A stretch of DNA of 64,000 bases from Exophiala sp. HKRS030 (taxonomy: Eukaryota > Ascomycota > Eurotiomycetes > Chaetothyriales > Herpotrichiellaceae): NCBI GenBank assembly GCA_023897205.1, contig JAHWDD010000009.1:248001-312000 (forward strand). The letters are read 5' to 3'. How positions within the stretch are numbered: position 1 is the first letter of the stretch; every line of letters begins with the position of its first letter. Shown here in pieces: positions 53,929 through 64,000 of this stretch. The notes beneath the pieces were generated by a model. That model was not told the origin of the DNA. It searched no databases and saw nothing but the letters and a program-made list of their open reading frames with translations. Made by a program: the position numbers and the translations under genes.

Positions 53929-54998
53929 CGAGTGGCCGTATACAGACTGCAGGGAAAGACGAAGGGATAGGACAAGGTAGCGAGGGGAAGGTCAAGTTGT
54001 CTCTCGATTGGAAATCGGGTGTGCAGTAGATGGGTTGATGTCGGGTTACTTTGTTAGGACATTTCGGGCGCAGTCTTGGACTCTTTTAGGATGGAATTTG
54101 TCCCGCAGTCCCCGATCGCGCCAGTGGTGGTGGTGGAGTCGATGACTCGACGCCTACATCTGCCATCCGCCGTGGTCTGCTTGCTTCTTTACCTTAGGTC
54201 TCGACTCCCAAATAATCATCATGACCATGATGCGGAGAATTAAAACGCCAGATAAAGTGAAATTCAAGATACATACCTACCAAGGGCTTGGTCAGATGGA
54301 AAAGCAATATATGGTATTTGATTGTTGATATTTCTTCATCTTGCTTCTCTCATTGTTTCACTGGCGGGCACGTAGTAGGTACCGCATGGTATCTTTACTA
54401 ACAGATGTGCAGCTAAGGTACCTACCAAGTACGAGCTGTACGAACTCAACGCAATCTGCGCTAAAAAGCTCATAAGTTCCCGAAGTACCTAGGTAGAGCG
54501 GAGTATTCACCCTCATGCGTCTGATTGACATTACAGTCACGTGAACTGTCCACCAAAAGCCCCACCACCAATTCAATTCAATCCAACCAAGTTCGCAAGC
54601 GTGGCTGTCATTCGACAAGACACAACTTCATTGATCTTCTGCCTGACGACCTTAGCTGACTCTTGATCAAGTTATTGTACAAAGTTCAATTGACTTTTTT
54701 TTCTGCTTCATCGCCAAGGGGAGATTCCAGATATTCTCAGCGAATTCCCACATACACTTCTGACCCCGGAACGTTGCCTTGAAAAAATACCCCGCCAACT
54801 CCCGAGAGCCTGACACGAGTGATTGATATCGAGCTACAGCCTGGCCAATAGCAATAAATTCCAGAATATCAGTCCTCACGACTCATCTACCCTACATAGG
54901 GATTTTGTATTGGACAGTCTCAAATCTTGACCTCTCTCGCCGCAGCGCCAAAAGCAGTCGAGCCTGAACGAACGCCGTCATCGTCCACTCACGTGACC
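53929..54998. promoter_or_regulatory. Divergent promoter region, MoCF protein / GMF
   Basis: This is about 1.07 kb. The palindrome TCACGTGA occurs at 54537-54544 and at 54989-54996, the latter 2 bp before the GMF start codon. These are bHLH (Cbf1-type) sites by sequence; function is inferred. Confidence 0.45.
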
Positions 54999-55829
54999 AT
55001 GGTAAATCCTTCTCCTCCCTTGAATGGAACAAAACATTCATGGCCTACACCGTGCGATTCACCTAACACAATCAGTCAGATTCTCGCCTCTATACCTTCT
55101 CGCAGGAGACCAAAGACCAACTTCGTAAATTCCGTCTAGGAACATCGCGGGCAAAGAACCCGCAGGCCAAGATATGTAAGTTATGTACTACGGCTCCCTG
55201 ATCCCTGTCAGCCTTGCGCAATGAAGCAAGCAAGCAAGCAAGCAATGAGAACGGCTGTGCATGGAGTCGTGTCATCAAATTTTAAAATCTGCCTTCTGTC
55301 TGCACATGCTATACGAGTCATTCAGGACCAGGATCCCCCTTTGGAGATCAAGACATTAGCTAACAAGCGTGAAACACCCACGCACACAGATCAAATCGAC
55401 ATCAAAACTCAAGAAATCAGACCTTCGTCCGACGAGACATATTCGGATCTACGAGATCTAGCCGATGAACTACCAGATTCATCTCCGCGTTTTATCCTGT
55501 TGAGCTATCCTTTGACCTTGGTACGTATCAACCCGCAGAGATCCCAGGATTTGGACTCGGACTACGGATCATGTGATCTTTGTTGTAGTTAACCCCGTGA
55601 TATGATCTGATCTGATCCGATCTGACTCTTTACGCAGCCCTCAGGAAGACTTTCAGTTCCTTACGTCCTGATATACTATCTGCCCGTCAACAGCAATCCG
55701 AACCTGCGTATGAGTTATGCTGGAGCGGTGGAGTTGTTTCGTGGGACGGCTGAGGTGAATCGTGTCTTGGAGATCAGTGAGGCAGAGGAATTAGAAGGTA
55801 TCGAGGAGAAGTTGAAGGGTGATAACTGA
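54999..55829 (+). CDS. Glia maturation factor homologue (GMF/Aim7, ADF-cofilin family)
   Basis: GMF binds Arp2/3 and promotes debranching of actin filaments. My model is four exons: 54999-55001, 55076-55175, 55390-55520 and 55638-55829. The introns are 74, 214 and 117 nt and the product is 141 aa. Exon 1 is the ATG alone, followed at once by donor GTAAAT; the acceptor CAG is preceded by a CTAAC branch. The product MSDSRLYTFSQETKDQLRKF, then RLGTSRAKNPQA, matches the family start. It continues IDIKTQEIRPSSDETYSDL, LADELPDSSPRFILLSYPL and GRLSVPYVLIYYLPV. The last exon ends with a helix EAEELEGIEEKLKGDN. Every junction is supported by frame and conservation. Confidence 0.92.
55215..55244 (+). 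repeat. (AAGC)n microsatellite in GMF intron 2
   Basis: Five AAGC units lie inside the 214-nt intron. Confidence 0.85.
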
Positions 55830-57872
55830 ATATTGTTATTGCATGAGATTTGGATATCCTCCGTCTTGTTCTCAGATATGATGGTTTGTATTTACCGATA
55901 TTACCTTCTCAATCCTTTTTTATCGACCTCAATTGAAACAGGAGCTTGGACTGTGGATATGTAGTCCGGAGGTCGTCCACTAGCCCGGCCGCGGTGGTAG
56001 AGAGGGACATGTCACCATTATTACAGCACGATGTCGTGGTCTCTCTACCTATGTGGCATTTTCTTTCACTCCATAGATGACCTTATCACCTCGTCCTTCC
56101 CGGGTCAACTCGTCCTCCTTCTCTTCTATTCAGTGCACTGAAGGAATAACATATGTCCTGCTTTTTCCTTCTTAGCCCCAGCTCCACAATAAACAAGCCA
56201 TGACCCCCTCCCCCTTCTCGTTCAGACCATCGAGAGCCCCAACGTCCAAAGACCAGTAGATCAAGAGACCAGAGCCCACCCGAAGCGCGCCGCGTCATAT
56301 CCTCACATGTACAATCCTCCGTCCACGTTCACCCGTCGACAAAACAACGCCACAAACCCACCCCAGAAACGCGGCCGCACACCTCAAAACGTGACGTTTC
56401 GTCTCGATTGGTCCGGCCGTCCACGTCAATGCAACTAGTCAGCAGTACGGAGTTCTCACACCAGAAGGATAAAACCTGCATAAAAATATGATGAGAATTC
56501 CATGCTTGCACAAAATTCCTCATCTACGGAGTATTGTACGGAGGACTGGATTGTCCCGAGATCTGGAGGCAGGGGTGAAAGTAGGGGGGAAATTTCAGCC
56601 AATTATATACAGTACCTCCGTTTCTGTCTCGGTGTCGCGACAGACGAGGACCGGGGATATATCCTCATAAGGCAACGGAGTCTGGTCTGTGGGGGAAGAT
56701 GGAGATGGAGATGGAGATGGAGGTTCTTAGTATACAAAAAGGTGGAGTTTGGACGGAGTACGGAGTAATCAGCCCAGTTGCTACTAATGGAACTAGGGAG
56801 AGAGTTGATTCTTGAATAAAACGAACCGAATACCTCTTCCAGAATTCAAAGTCTAAAAAGTTTATTTCATTCCATCTGTGACCACACTAACTAGACGTCC
56901 ATCGACCCTTGTCTCTTGACTCTTGAGCCTCGACTGTTTATTCCCAATATGTATTCACACTTTGTCCATCTCTACGGCCCTCCGTCGCATGTAGGGGGCG
57001 ATACTTTTTTCTTGATACTCGCTCGGACCTTGTGAAGCCGGACAGCTGCATTGGTCTGTCTCATCTCCATACGAGAGCGGCTGGCTTCCGAATGCAGGAG
57101 ATCGTAAGCTCGAAAGGATCTCCTCTGCGGACGCGTAGCATCACGCGTGTTCTTGGGACTTTGTGAGACTTGGATCAGAGTTCAGCTGGCAGGAGGCCAT
57201 GACAAAGACTTGTTGCACGAAGGGGCAGGTTTTGCGGCCTCGCATTGTCCTGGACGTTGGGTTGAGAACATGACGAAATGCATGGTTATGTACGCTATGC
57301 TGCTTCGACAAAAGACTCGCTGCGGCTCAATGCTTCATCTCTAGGATCAGAACGTGCACAACGAGACAGTGAGTAAACACTTCTCATGACAAAGGTAAGT
57401 CCGATGTGACAGTGTGGTGCTGTTCAGAAGGACCTTGAGTCTATCAGCGCTCAAGACGAGGACATGAATCTTTCCGCTATCGCGCCTTGGAGTCCCATAT
57501 CAGATCAGGTAAGTTAGGAACCGAAGAGACATTTATAACACCAGGTTGCCTGTCTACCTGCCAGCCTGGATTCAAAAGCTGTTTTCAGCTCTCTCATCCA
57601 GGTCCTCACCGTCATGTAGCTTAAGATGATGTCGTCAAAGGAAGTTTTGGGAGGATAACAACGAGCTCATGCCGTCCTGATGATGCCAAAGCGTGATCTC
57701 AGAGGTCCAGCCTCCAAGACACACGGAAACCAATTAAAAACTTCTCTCTGTTCAGCAACACCGGCACAATCTGCAGAACGCCACGCTCCGGCCTCAGGGT
57801 ATCCAGCCCACGTGGCAAAACAACAATACATCATGCCAACAAAGTATTCCCCATCCATCCATCTGTCCATAA
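55830..57872. other. 2-kb gene-poor region
   Basis: This lies between the converging GMF and DUF6914-like genes. It contains several copies of TACGGAGTA (56525-56533, 56757-56770 in tandem) and GTACGGAG (56445-56452). It also has a GGAGAT hexamer array (56695-56725). No gene is supported. Confidence 0.5.
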
Positions 57873-59243
57873 TCAACCAACAACCTCCCTCCCCTTGACA
57901 AGATCATACGTCGGCAGCTTTCCTCTAGCAAGACCACCTGCGCCACCAGGACCAGCACCACCACGATCCACAACCGCATAGACAAACTTAAGCACCTCAT
58001 TCCTAATCCCCAACCAATCCCACAGCCCACTCAGAAGGGTCGAAGATCTCAACAGCGGGACACCCTCATCACCCTGATCCCGCATCACCTGCATCACCGC
58101 CGCCCACGCATCGCGCACCCACCCCTGCGACGTCCCGCCGTCCACGCCATTCTCATTTCCCACCACAGGCACACGCGACAAGATCTCCGCTAGACGCATT
58201 GGAAGCTCAATTTTCGCAAGCAGCACGCGCGCCACCGGTATGGGCTCCGGTTCCACGTCCAGCATGGGCCAGCGCTCGTCGCATGCCAGTCCCGTTACCG
58301 TTGCCATCACTGTTGTCGCTGTCGATATTGACGCGCTGCTGCTGTGTTGCGAATGCCGATGCCGATGTTGATACTGAGACTGCTGCTGGTGGTGCAGAAC
58401 TAGTGGCTGGTCTTCACGCGCGAATGTATACCGTACACTCCCGTTGGCCATGCGGATGCGCTTGGCGTAGAACCGTGACCCGCTTGCACCCGGCCGGGAC
58501 TCGTCTTTCGGCGCGATCACGAGGGACCATTGGTATCTACCTCATCTGTGAGCTAACGAAAGGGGAGAAAGGGCGGAAAGGGGGGGGAGAGAGGAGTCGT
58601 GGTTCGCGGTTCGTGGTTCTGGGAGGAAGGAGGGAGGAGGTGGTAGGTGGTAGGAGACAGGAGGCAATGTGGTTGACCGGAGCCGGGCTGAATAACCAGT
58701 GGAGGAGGAAGAGGAGGAGGAGGAGGAGGATTAGGGTTAGAATAAAGCCGGGGGGAGGGGGGGACGAATGTGCCGGGAATAGATAGATGGGCGAGAAGTG
58801 TTCTCGTCTGTTCTCGGCAAGTCAAGTCAAGCCAGCTCAGGTACTGGTCAGGTCAGGTCCAGGCCAGGAGTTCGAGCTCCATCCTCTCCTTCTTCGAACT
58901 TGGACTATCCTCCTTGATACTATGCGGCGTAACAAGAACATAAAGCGATCAAATCAACAATCATCAACCAACAACCAACAATCAACAACCACCAACCCGC
59001 CCAATAAATGTCCTTCTGATCCCTCTGTGTCAGGAGGGGGGAGCTCCATCCATCCATCTGACTGACTTACCTGTCTCCAGTACCATCACCACCACCACCA
59101 TCACCATGCGACTCCGACTCATCAGCAGCAGCAACCGCCGTCGGCGACGACAATCCCTGGTTGTTCGCGTCGTGGATGTAGATGTACAGACGGTCCTTAT
59201 TTGGCGTCGAGCACGAGGCTGTTGCCGGCACGGCCCATTCCAT
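57873..59243 (-). CDS. Fungal-only uncharacterised protein (DUF6914-like)
   Basis: Exon 1 is 59243-59071, with donor GTAAGT. Intron 59070-58537 is 534 nt and ends GTAG. Exon 2 is 58536-57873, for a total of 278 aa. Conserved features by my recollection of the family are DRLYIYIHDANN near the start, YQWSLVIAPKDES across the junction, and SGSRFYAKRIRMANGSVRYTF. WVRDAWAAVMQ and a C-terminal TYDLVKGREV follow. Similar fungal proteins are annotated as DUF6914; function is unknown. A His/Gln-rich insert (HHQQQSQYQHRHRHSQHSSS) interrupts exon 2. The intron is long for this genome and full of purine repeats, so extra short exons cannot be excluded. Confidence 0.7.
58696..58731 (+). repeat. (GGA)n purine tract
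   Basis: About eleven GGA/AGG units lie inside the long intron of the DUF6914-like gene, followed by TTAGGGTTAG. Confidence 0.85.
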
Positions 59244-59720
59244 AACTGACTTTTCTCTTCCCCTTTTCTCTTTTCCCTTTTCAGAAAAGGAGGAGAAGGA
59301 GGATTGCGGCGAAGCGGAGGAAACGACAATGTGTCACGGTGGTATTTAGGGCTTGCGATGTGTGATGTGTGATGGGTGATGTGCGATGGGTCAGATCCAG
59401 CTTGAGGCGAACGAACTGGAACTACACTCGATGTTCTGTGTCGATGTCTGGCTGGGGCCTAGGAGGGATGTGTGCGTGTGTAATAATATCATGTATAAAT
59501 GCAATCTTATGATCGTCTTTTCCCATTTTTTGGCGATATTTAAGGCAAAAGATTCCTTGCAATGCTATATGACAATACAGGCTCCCTCTGACGCCGTACT
59601 TTGTTCATTCAATGATACACTTGAGCGTTGACTCGACTGAGGAGGAGTCATGCTAAATCCTGACAGTATAGTACCCAAAAAAACAATCAAAATCCTTGGC
59701 TTTGAATCAAGATTCATAGC
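59244..59720. other. Intergenic
   Basis: This is 477 bp with GTGATG repeats (59355-59390) in the promoter of the DUF6914-like gene and the 3' end of the monooxygenase. No gene is called. Confidence 0.4.
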
Positions 59721-61657
59721 TCATAGCTGTGCTCGAACATGCGCTTGTCCACCACCGAGACCACTCTCGTCACTTGATTGTGATGAAGAGGATGTGAATC
59801 CTTTAAAGTATCCCTCAAGAGCCTCGACTGTACCTTGACCCTCAACCAGTCGTACGGAGACACCGACGTGGCCATCTGGTCGAACAACAACAACAGCACC
59901 CTCATCACCAGTCAAACCAACCTTGGCGTGTGCTCCGAATTGAGCATCAATGACCTTGAGTTGTTTTCGGTCGTCTGCGTAGATTTTGCCACTGTATGCT
60001 TGGAACAACTCCGGCAGATCGGAAATTTCAATCTCTGATCTCTTCGCAGCAAGTGTGAGTGCGACGGAGAAGAATCGTGAGTGAGGGTTATCACTATCGT
60101 GATGTGTGTCACGGGCCTTGTTCTTGTAGGCAAAACGAGAATAGAAGGAGTCTGGTTTCGAAAGGCCTTCAGCTAGATCTGCCAAGGCTTTATGTTGACC
60201 CTTCTTTGGTGATGAGCTTTTGCCGCCAAACACGAATATCCGGAAAGATCCATTGAAGGGGATCTCATTCTCAAGGTGAACAACGTTTGCATCAACAACT
60301 CTTGTCACATCTGAAGGGGGATAATACGACCAGGTCGGAGCTTTTCCGAGTCAGTGATCAAAAGAGGATGTTGGAAAGGATGTTGCTGAGAGTGATTGAA
60401 AATGTTGCCTTTATATGCGACACCAAATCCAGATGTGAATTCACAGTTGGCCTTGAACATCTCCACGAATGGATTATCCTTTTGCGATTCTGATCCTTGA
60501 TGCGCATCTGATACTTCTGATGCTGATGGAATTCGTTGTGAGAAAAGAGCAGCGTATTTATTGTCAAAGTCGAGAAGTGTTTCGGCGATAAACTTGCGTT
60601 CAATCTCATATGTCTCGAGAATGTCACGATTGGCGAAGCCGGACTCGACGAGATGAAGTTTCCATGCCAGGTTGATAGCATCGTGGAAAGCTGTGTTCAT
60701 CCCTTGGCCTGCTTTTGGCGAATGTGTGTGACAGACATCACCACCCATGAAAACACGGTGATCAAGAGTATACTTATCGGCAATACCTTGACCGATTGGA
60801 TAAACCGAATACCATTCTACTCGATCCCATGAAACATAATATGGTGCAAAAATCTTCTTAGCGGCAGCCTGAACTTCAGCAACTGTTGCTGTTTTGCGAG
60901 GGTTGAAATCGGGATCGGTCGAGCTTGCAATTTGAATATACAATCTGACCATGTTGTTTTCTCGTGGAATGACCATGATGCTACCATGATCGGAGTGAAT
61001 TGTGCATTTCATCTTGATATCGGGGAAATTTGTTCGGACAACACCATCCATAACACCCCAAACATGTGAGATTGGATCCTTGTGTCGAATTTGAATGCCC
61101 AATTGCTCGCGTACAAAACTTCGTGCACCCTCACCACTGAATAGATATTTCGCCCGGACAATATCAGCCACGTTGCTATCAAGATTTTTCAACTCGACCT
61201 CGACTGGGTAATCGGGATTTGCGTGGTTTGTTTCGAATCTGGTAATGGTCCAAGGTCTTTGTACAACAGTGCCATTCTTCTGAATATCATCAATCAGGAC
61301 CCTTTCGATCAGGCCTTGGTGGAGTAAAGCTGTAAATGGATATCGACCGTCAAGGAAGTCTGGACAACTAGCCCATGTTCCAGTCCGGACAATCTTTCCC
61401 TCTGGAGCTGGATCCCAAAATGCCACTTCGAATACTCTTGCTGGCTTATAAGCCATCATTTGCGATTTCAAACCCAGATTCTTCAAAATCTCGATTGATC
61501 TTGGTTGAATGCCATCTGCTCTACCGGTAGCAGTTGGTACAGGTCGGTTATCAATGTGTCGGACCTTGTAGCCCCATCTCGACAAGCACACGGAGAGAAG
61601 TAGACCGACAGGACCAGCTCCAACTATGACGATATCATAAAGGGGGATATCTGACAT
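59721..61657 (-). CDS. FAD-dependent monooxygenase, phenol 2-monooxygenase type (apparent 1-nt frameshift)
   Basis: This is a class A flavin hydroxylase of aromatic substrates using NADPH and O2. The first part (61657 down to about 60320) starts [20 protein letters not shown] (GxGxxG). It has the ribityl motif [20 protein letters not shown] and the strand [15 protein letters not shown]. The C-terminal thioredoxin-like domain (60315-59721) starts [20 protein letters not shown] and includes [16 protein letters not shown]. The two halves are in different frames. They would be one 645-aa protein if the C5 run (G5 at 60316-60320) had a sixth base, joining RIIP to PSDVTR, a family-typical junction. 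Without it the enzyme lacks its C-terminal domain. Confidence 0.9.
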
Positions 61658-64000
61658 TGTGACGACTCTGACGAATTATGGGTTGAGGTGCTAAGTATGC
61701 CGTGTGTCACTCCTGAAAGGCAAGTGATACTTCAAAACCACGGAGGTGAGATGTTTGCAACTGGAAAGAATGCCACGATGGATACACACTGGTAGGACCG
61801 AGGTTCAAGTCAAGGACGTACTAACCAGTAAGAGAAAGCTGATCGATGGAAAGGATCTGGTGTCAGATGATAGGAAGGATATAGATATATAGGACTGGGG
61901 AAAAGTATAACTGATTACCGGGAAGTGATCATGGCAAGTGAAAAGGGACTTGGACACGGGCCAATACCACCAAGTGGAAAGGCGACGTGACCAACCGTCG
62001 CTTGGCCCAGTGTCCGAGAGTCATTGCCGCCATGATCCAGAATCTTACAACCCCAGGGTGAGGGTTGATCTGGGCTTGTGGAGGGAGTTTTCCCGTGAGA
62101 GCTGTTAAATGGTCCACGATGACCGCAAAATGTAGCAAGAATGTAAGATGATTGGTTGCGGAATGTTGGCAAGGTTGTCGTCGGCCTCATTCCCCGCAAC
62201 CGGATGTTGATATCGGCAGTCGAGGTCGAGGTTGAGGTGAGGTCACGTGGAAAACGGAGTTCGTAGTCACGTGATATGAGAACTGCCGGTCATGTGACTA
62301 GGTTGAGGGTGCAATTCTAGGATAGTGAGTCTATGCCGTTTCGGGTATGGTTGTCGGGCTAAGCACCCCGCTGCTTTTGATGGCCATGAACCTCGTACTT
62401 AGTCAGCCAATTGCTTAAAGTACTGTGGAGGTAATCCCGAATCCCTTAACGGGGCCAAGGGACCCTCGATAAACAAGCTCCTTAAGAAGCTATGCGTGCG
62501 TCGTAGTTCTAAATACTTCGTAGATCTTTATTTTCCTCTGCTGGTCACATGAGCATCGAATCGCTTGTCATGTCATTCGACCATGACCCTACTTGCTGAC
62601 GATTTTCCTTGACCAGACATGCGCGGTGATGGCTACAGGCACGAAAATCATGGAAACCTTTGACCGACAGCGATTCTCAACCTATCCTTACGGTCATTAT
62701 TTCCAAAAGGCCGGCGGCCAACCACCCTCGCTAACCAATCGTGAATGCAACCTCTCCCAAGTGTGGGGGATTTCATGCTGTAAGCTGCGATGATTTGTTA
62801 CTTAGGTCCGTCTCCAACCACGCTTCCCTCTTACAACATTAGATGTTCTTTGAAAGGTGTTCTCTTCTACTTGAGATCGAGCAGGAAAGCCGAAACCCAA
62901 CACTCAAGTTGTTGAATCTCAGCAGGACATACTTGATGCTGTGGAATTCAGGCGCGTCCTGCAAGTTACACACCCCTGAACAACAGACGCGCAAAATACA
63001 ATCTTTAGCCTGCTGTCATACGTCCTAAGCCCAATCTGCCTTCTCGCTTACGAAAATTTGAAATCATCCTACTCAAGGAGCGCTGAAGTTCGCTGCATGC
63101 CTCTGTCTGGCTGATAAGACAAGGGTTTTTAGTACGCCTTGAGCCTACCTTGCACTCTTATTATTGACTAGACTTTGTCATGTCTACAGGGCAATCCTCA
63201 GCATTGTACGCTAGATGAACACGATACTAGTGGCTGGTACTGCATCATATTAGTCAAAAGGGGAATAAAATTAGATCAGAGCGCAGAGCCACCGATATGA
63301 CTTGTGACGATTCGTGCGATCGTCGATGGCTCTTTAGCTAACATGCCCGCGAATACACCATCTTTCAAGCGAGCCCTCCTTCGATACATCGGTAGGGCAG
63401 TTAGGCTTGATCCAGATAGCTGCAGCGCTACGTACAGTAGTGGTAGTGCGCATTCTGATCTGTTCATTGGCTTGACAAGGTGCAAAACAAGCAACCGCAG
63501 ATGACAAAGCTTGGTTTTTAGTCACTTTGAAGAAAGCGCGGAGATTGGTCTGTCTTCTGCATGTTTATGTAGAGGCACCTACGACGGATTTCGGGGAGAG
63601 TCATTCCAACCACTCGCAAGGAGCTGCTTGGTCTTGCTTAGTTGGGTCTTGTCGGCGTCTTTGTACCGCCAGGGGAATATTGGGCAGGCAACAAAAGACC
63701 GATCAGTATCATTTGAGCAACAGTCGAGGGCGTTTGCTACTAAGGAGCGCGCCGGCCAGATGGACCCAGCGAAGTCTACAAGTCGGCGTTTCATGAAATA
63801 TAATAAATCATCTTTTCAAAACCATGAGCGAGTTTGTCGCAACAAGCGACGTCCAACTGATGAGATGGGATGGAGTCCAATAAATATCACTTTGTGAACT
63901 CTTTCCCTTCGCGGGGACCCCGCACTCGTAGAGCCATTGAACTCGAGCAATCGTCGGCGAGGGCGCACGCTGCCAGGATATCGTCCTCAAGAAGAGTGCA
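61658..64000. other. 2.3-kb region with no supportable gene
   Basis: This is the upstream region of the monooxygenase followed by sequence without codon bias or domains. Short ORFs (for example 63511-63897) are not supported. Confidence 0.5.
62242..62298. promoter_or_regulatory. Cluster of three CANNTG/bHLH-type sites
   Basis: GTCACGTG at 62242-62249, GTCACGTGA at 62266-62274 and the palindrome GTCATGTGAC at 62289-62298 lie within 57 bp, about 600 bp upstream of the monooxygenase start. Such RTCACRTG words are bound by Cbf1- or SREBP-type bHLH proteins; which gene they control is not known. Confidence 0.45.

Noticed and set aside
58731..58740. TTAGGGTTAG telomere-like sequence
   Set aside because: Only about one and a half repeat units inside an intron; not a telomere or a clear interstitial array.
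63511..63897. 128-aa ORF near the right edge
   Set aside because: Composition is random-like and another frame of similar length overlaps it; no splice or family support.

Overview
The window is nuclear DNA of a filamentous ascomycete (Pezizomycotina). The evidence is short introns (43 to 155 nt, mostly GTRNGT...YAG with CTNAY branch sites), a RasA-type Ras starting MASKFLREYK, a GT15 mannosyltransferase, a Zn2Cys6 factor next to a TRI12-like MFS transporter, and a fungal-type Mdm10 of the ERMES complex. I cannot place the class with confidence; Eurotiomycetes or Dothideomycetes-like relatives fit. I see no transposon ORF, rRNA, tRNA or CRISPR array.

Layout. 0-12 kb is mostly housekeeping: AnmK-like sugar kinase (cut by the left edge), MDM10, UDP-glucose 4-epimerase, ESF1 and an eIF4E-binding 4E-T-like protein. 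13-19 kb holds an extended SDR reductase, several weak small ORFs and an 18-bp minisatellite. 19.5-27.3 kb carries PAT1, a KTR/KRE2 mannosyltransferase and mitochondrial uS12. 27.8-37.4 kb is an accessory group: SDR ketoreductase, beta-lactamase-fold esterase, Zn2Cys6 regulator, MFS efflux pump and a small membrane protein. 37.4-45 kb is lineage-specific: a putative permuted papain-fold protein, a GNAT acetyltransferase, a kinase-like/IFI6 fusion and a four-helix membrane protein. 46-64 kb returns to conserved genes (aprataxin, RasA, a MoCF-biosynthesis-domain protein, GMF, a fungal-only family protein, a phenol-hydroxylase-type FAD monooxygenase), separated by long gene-poor stretches, the largest about 4 kb.

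Two observations stand out. First, five otherwise convincing genes (MDM10, the 4E-T-like gene, a small membrane protein, the MoCF gene and the FAD monooxygenase) each need one extra base in a C or G run to stay in frame. The lesion is the same each time, which points to homopolymer undercalls or, less likely, something biological. Second, a spliced gene at 40467-41542 joins a kinase C-lobe-like region to an IFI6/IFI27 (interferon-induced 6-16) domain.

Exon structures were derived by hand from splice signals, frame and family conservation. In most cases the summed exon length is a multiple of three. In the five frameshifted genes this holds only after adding one base.
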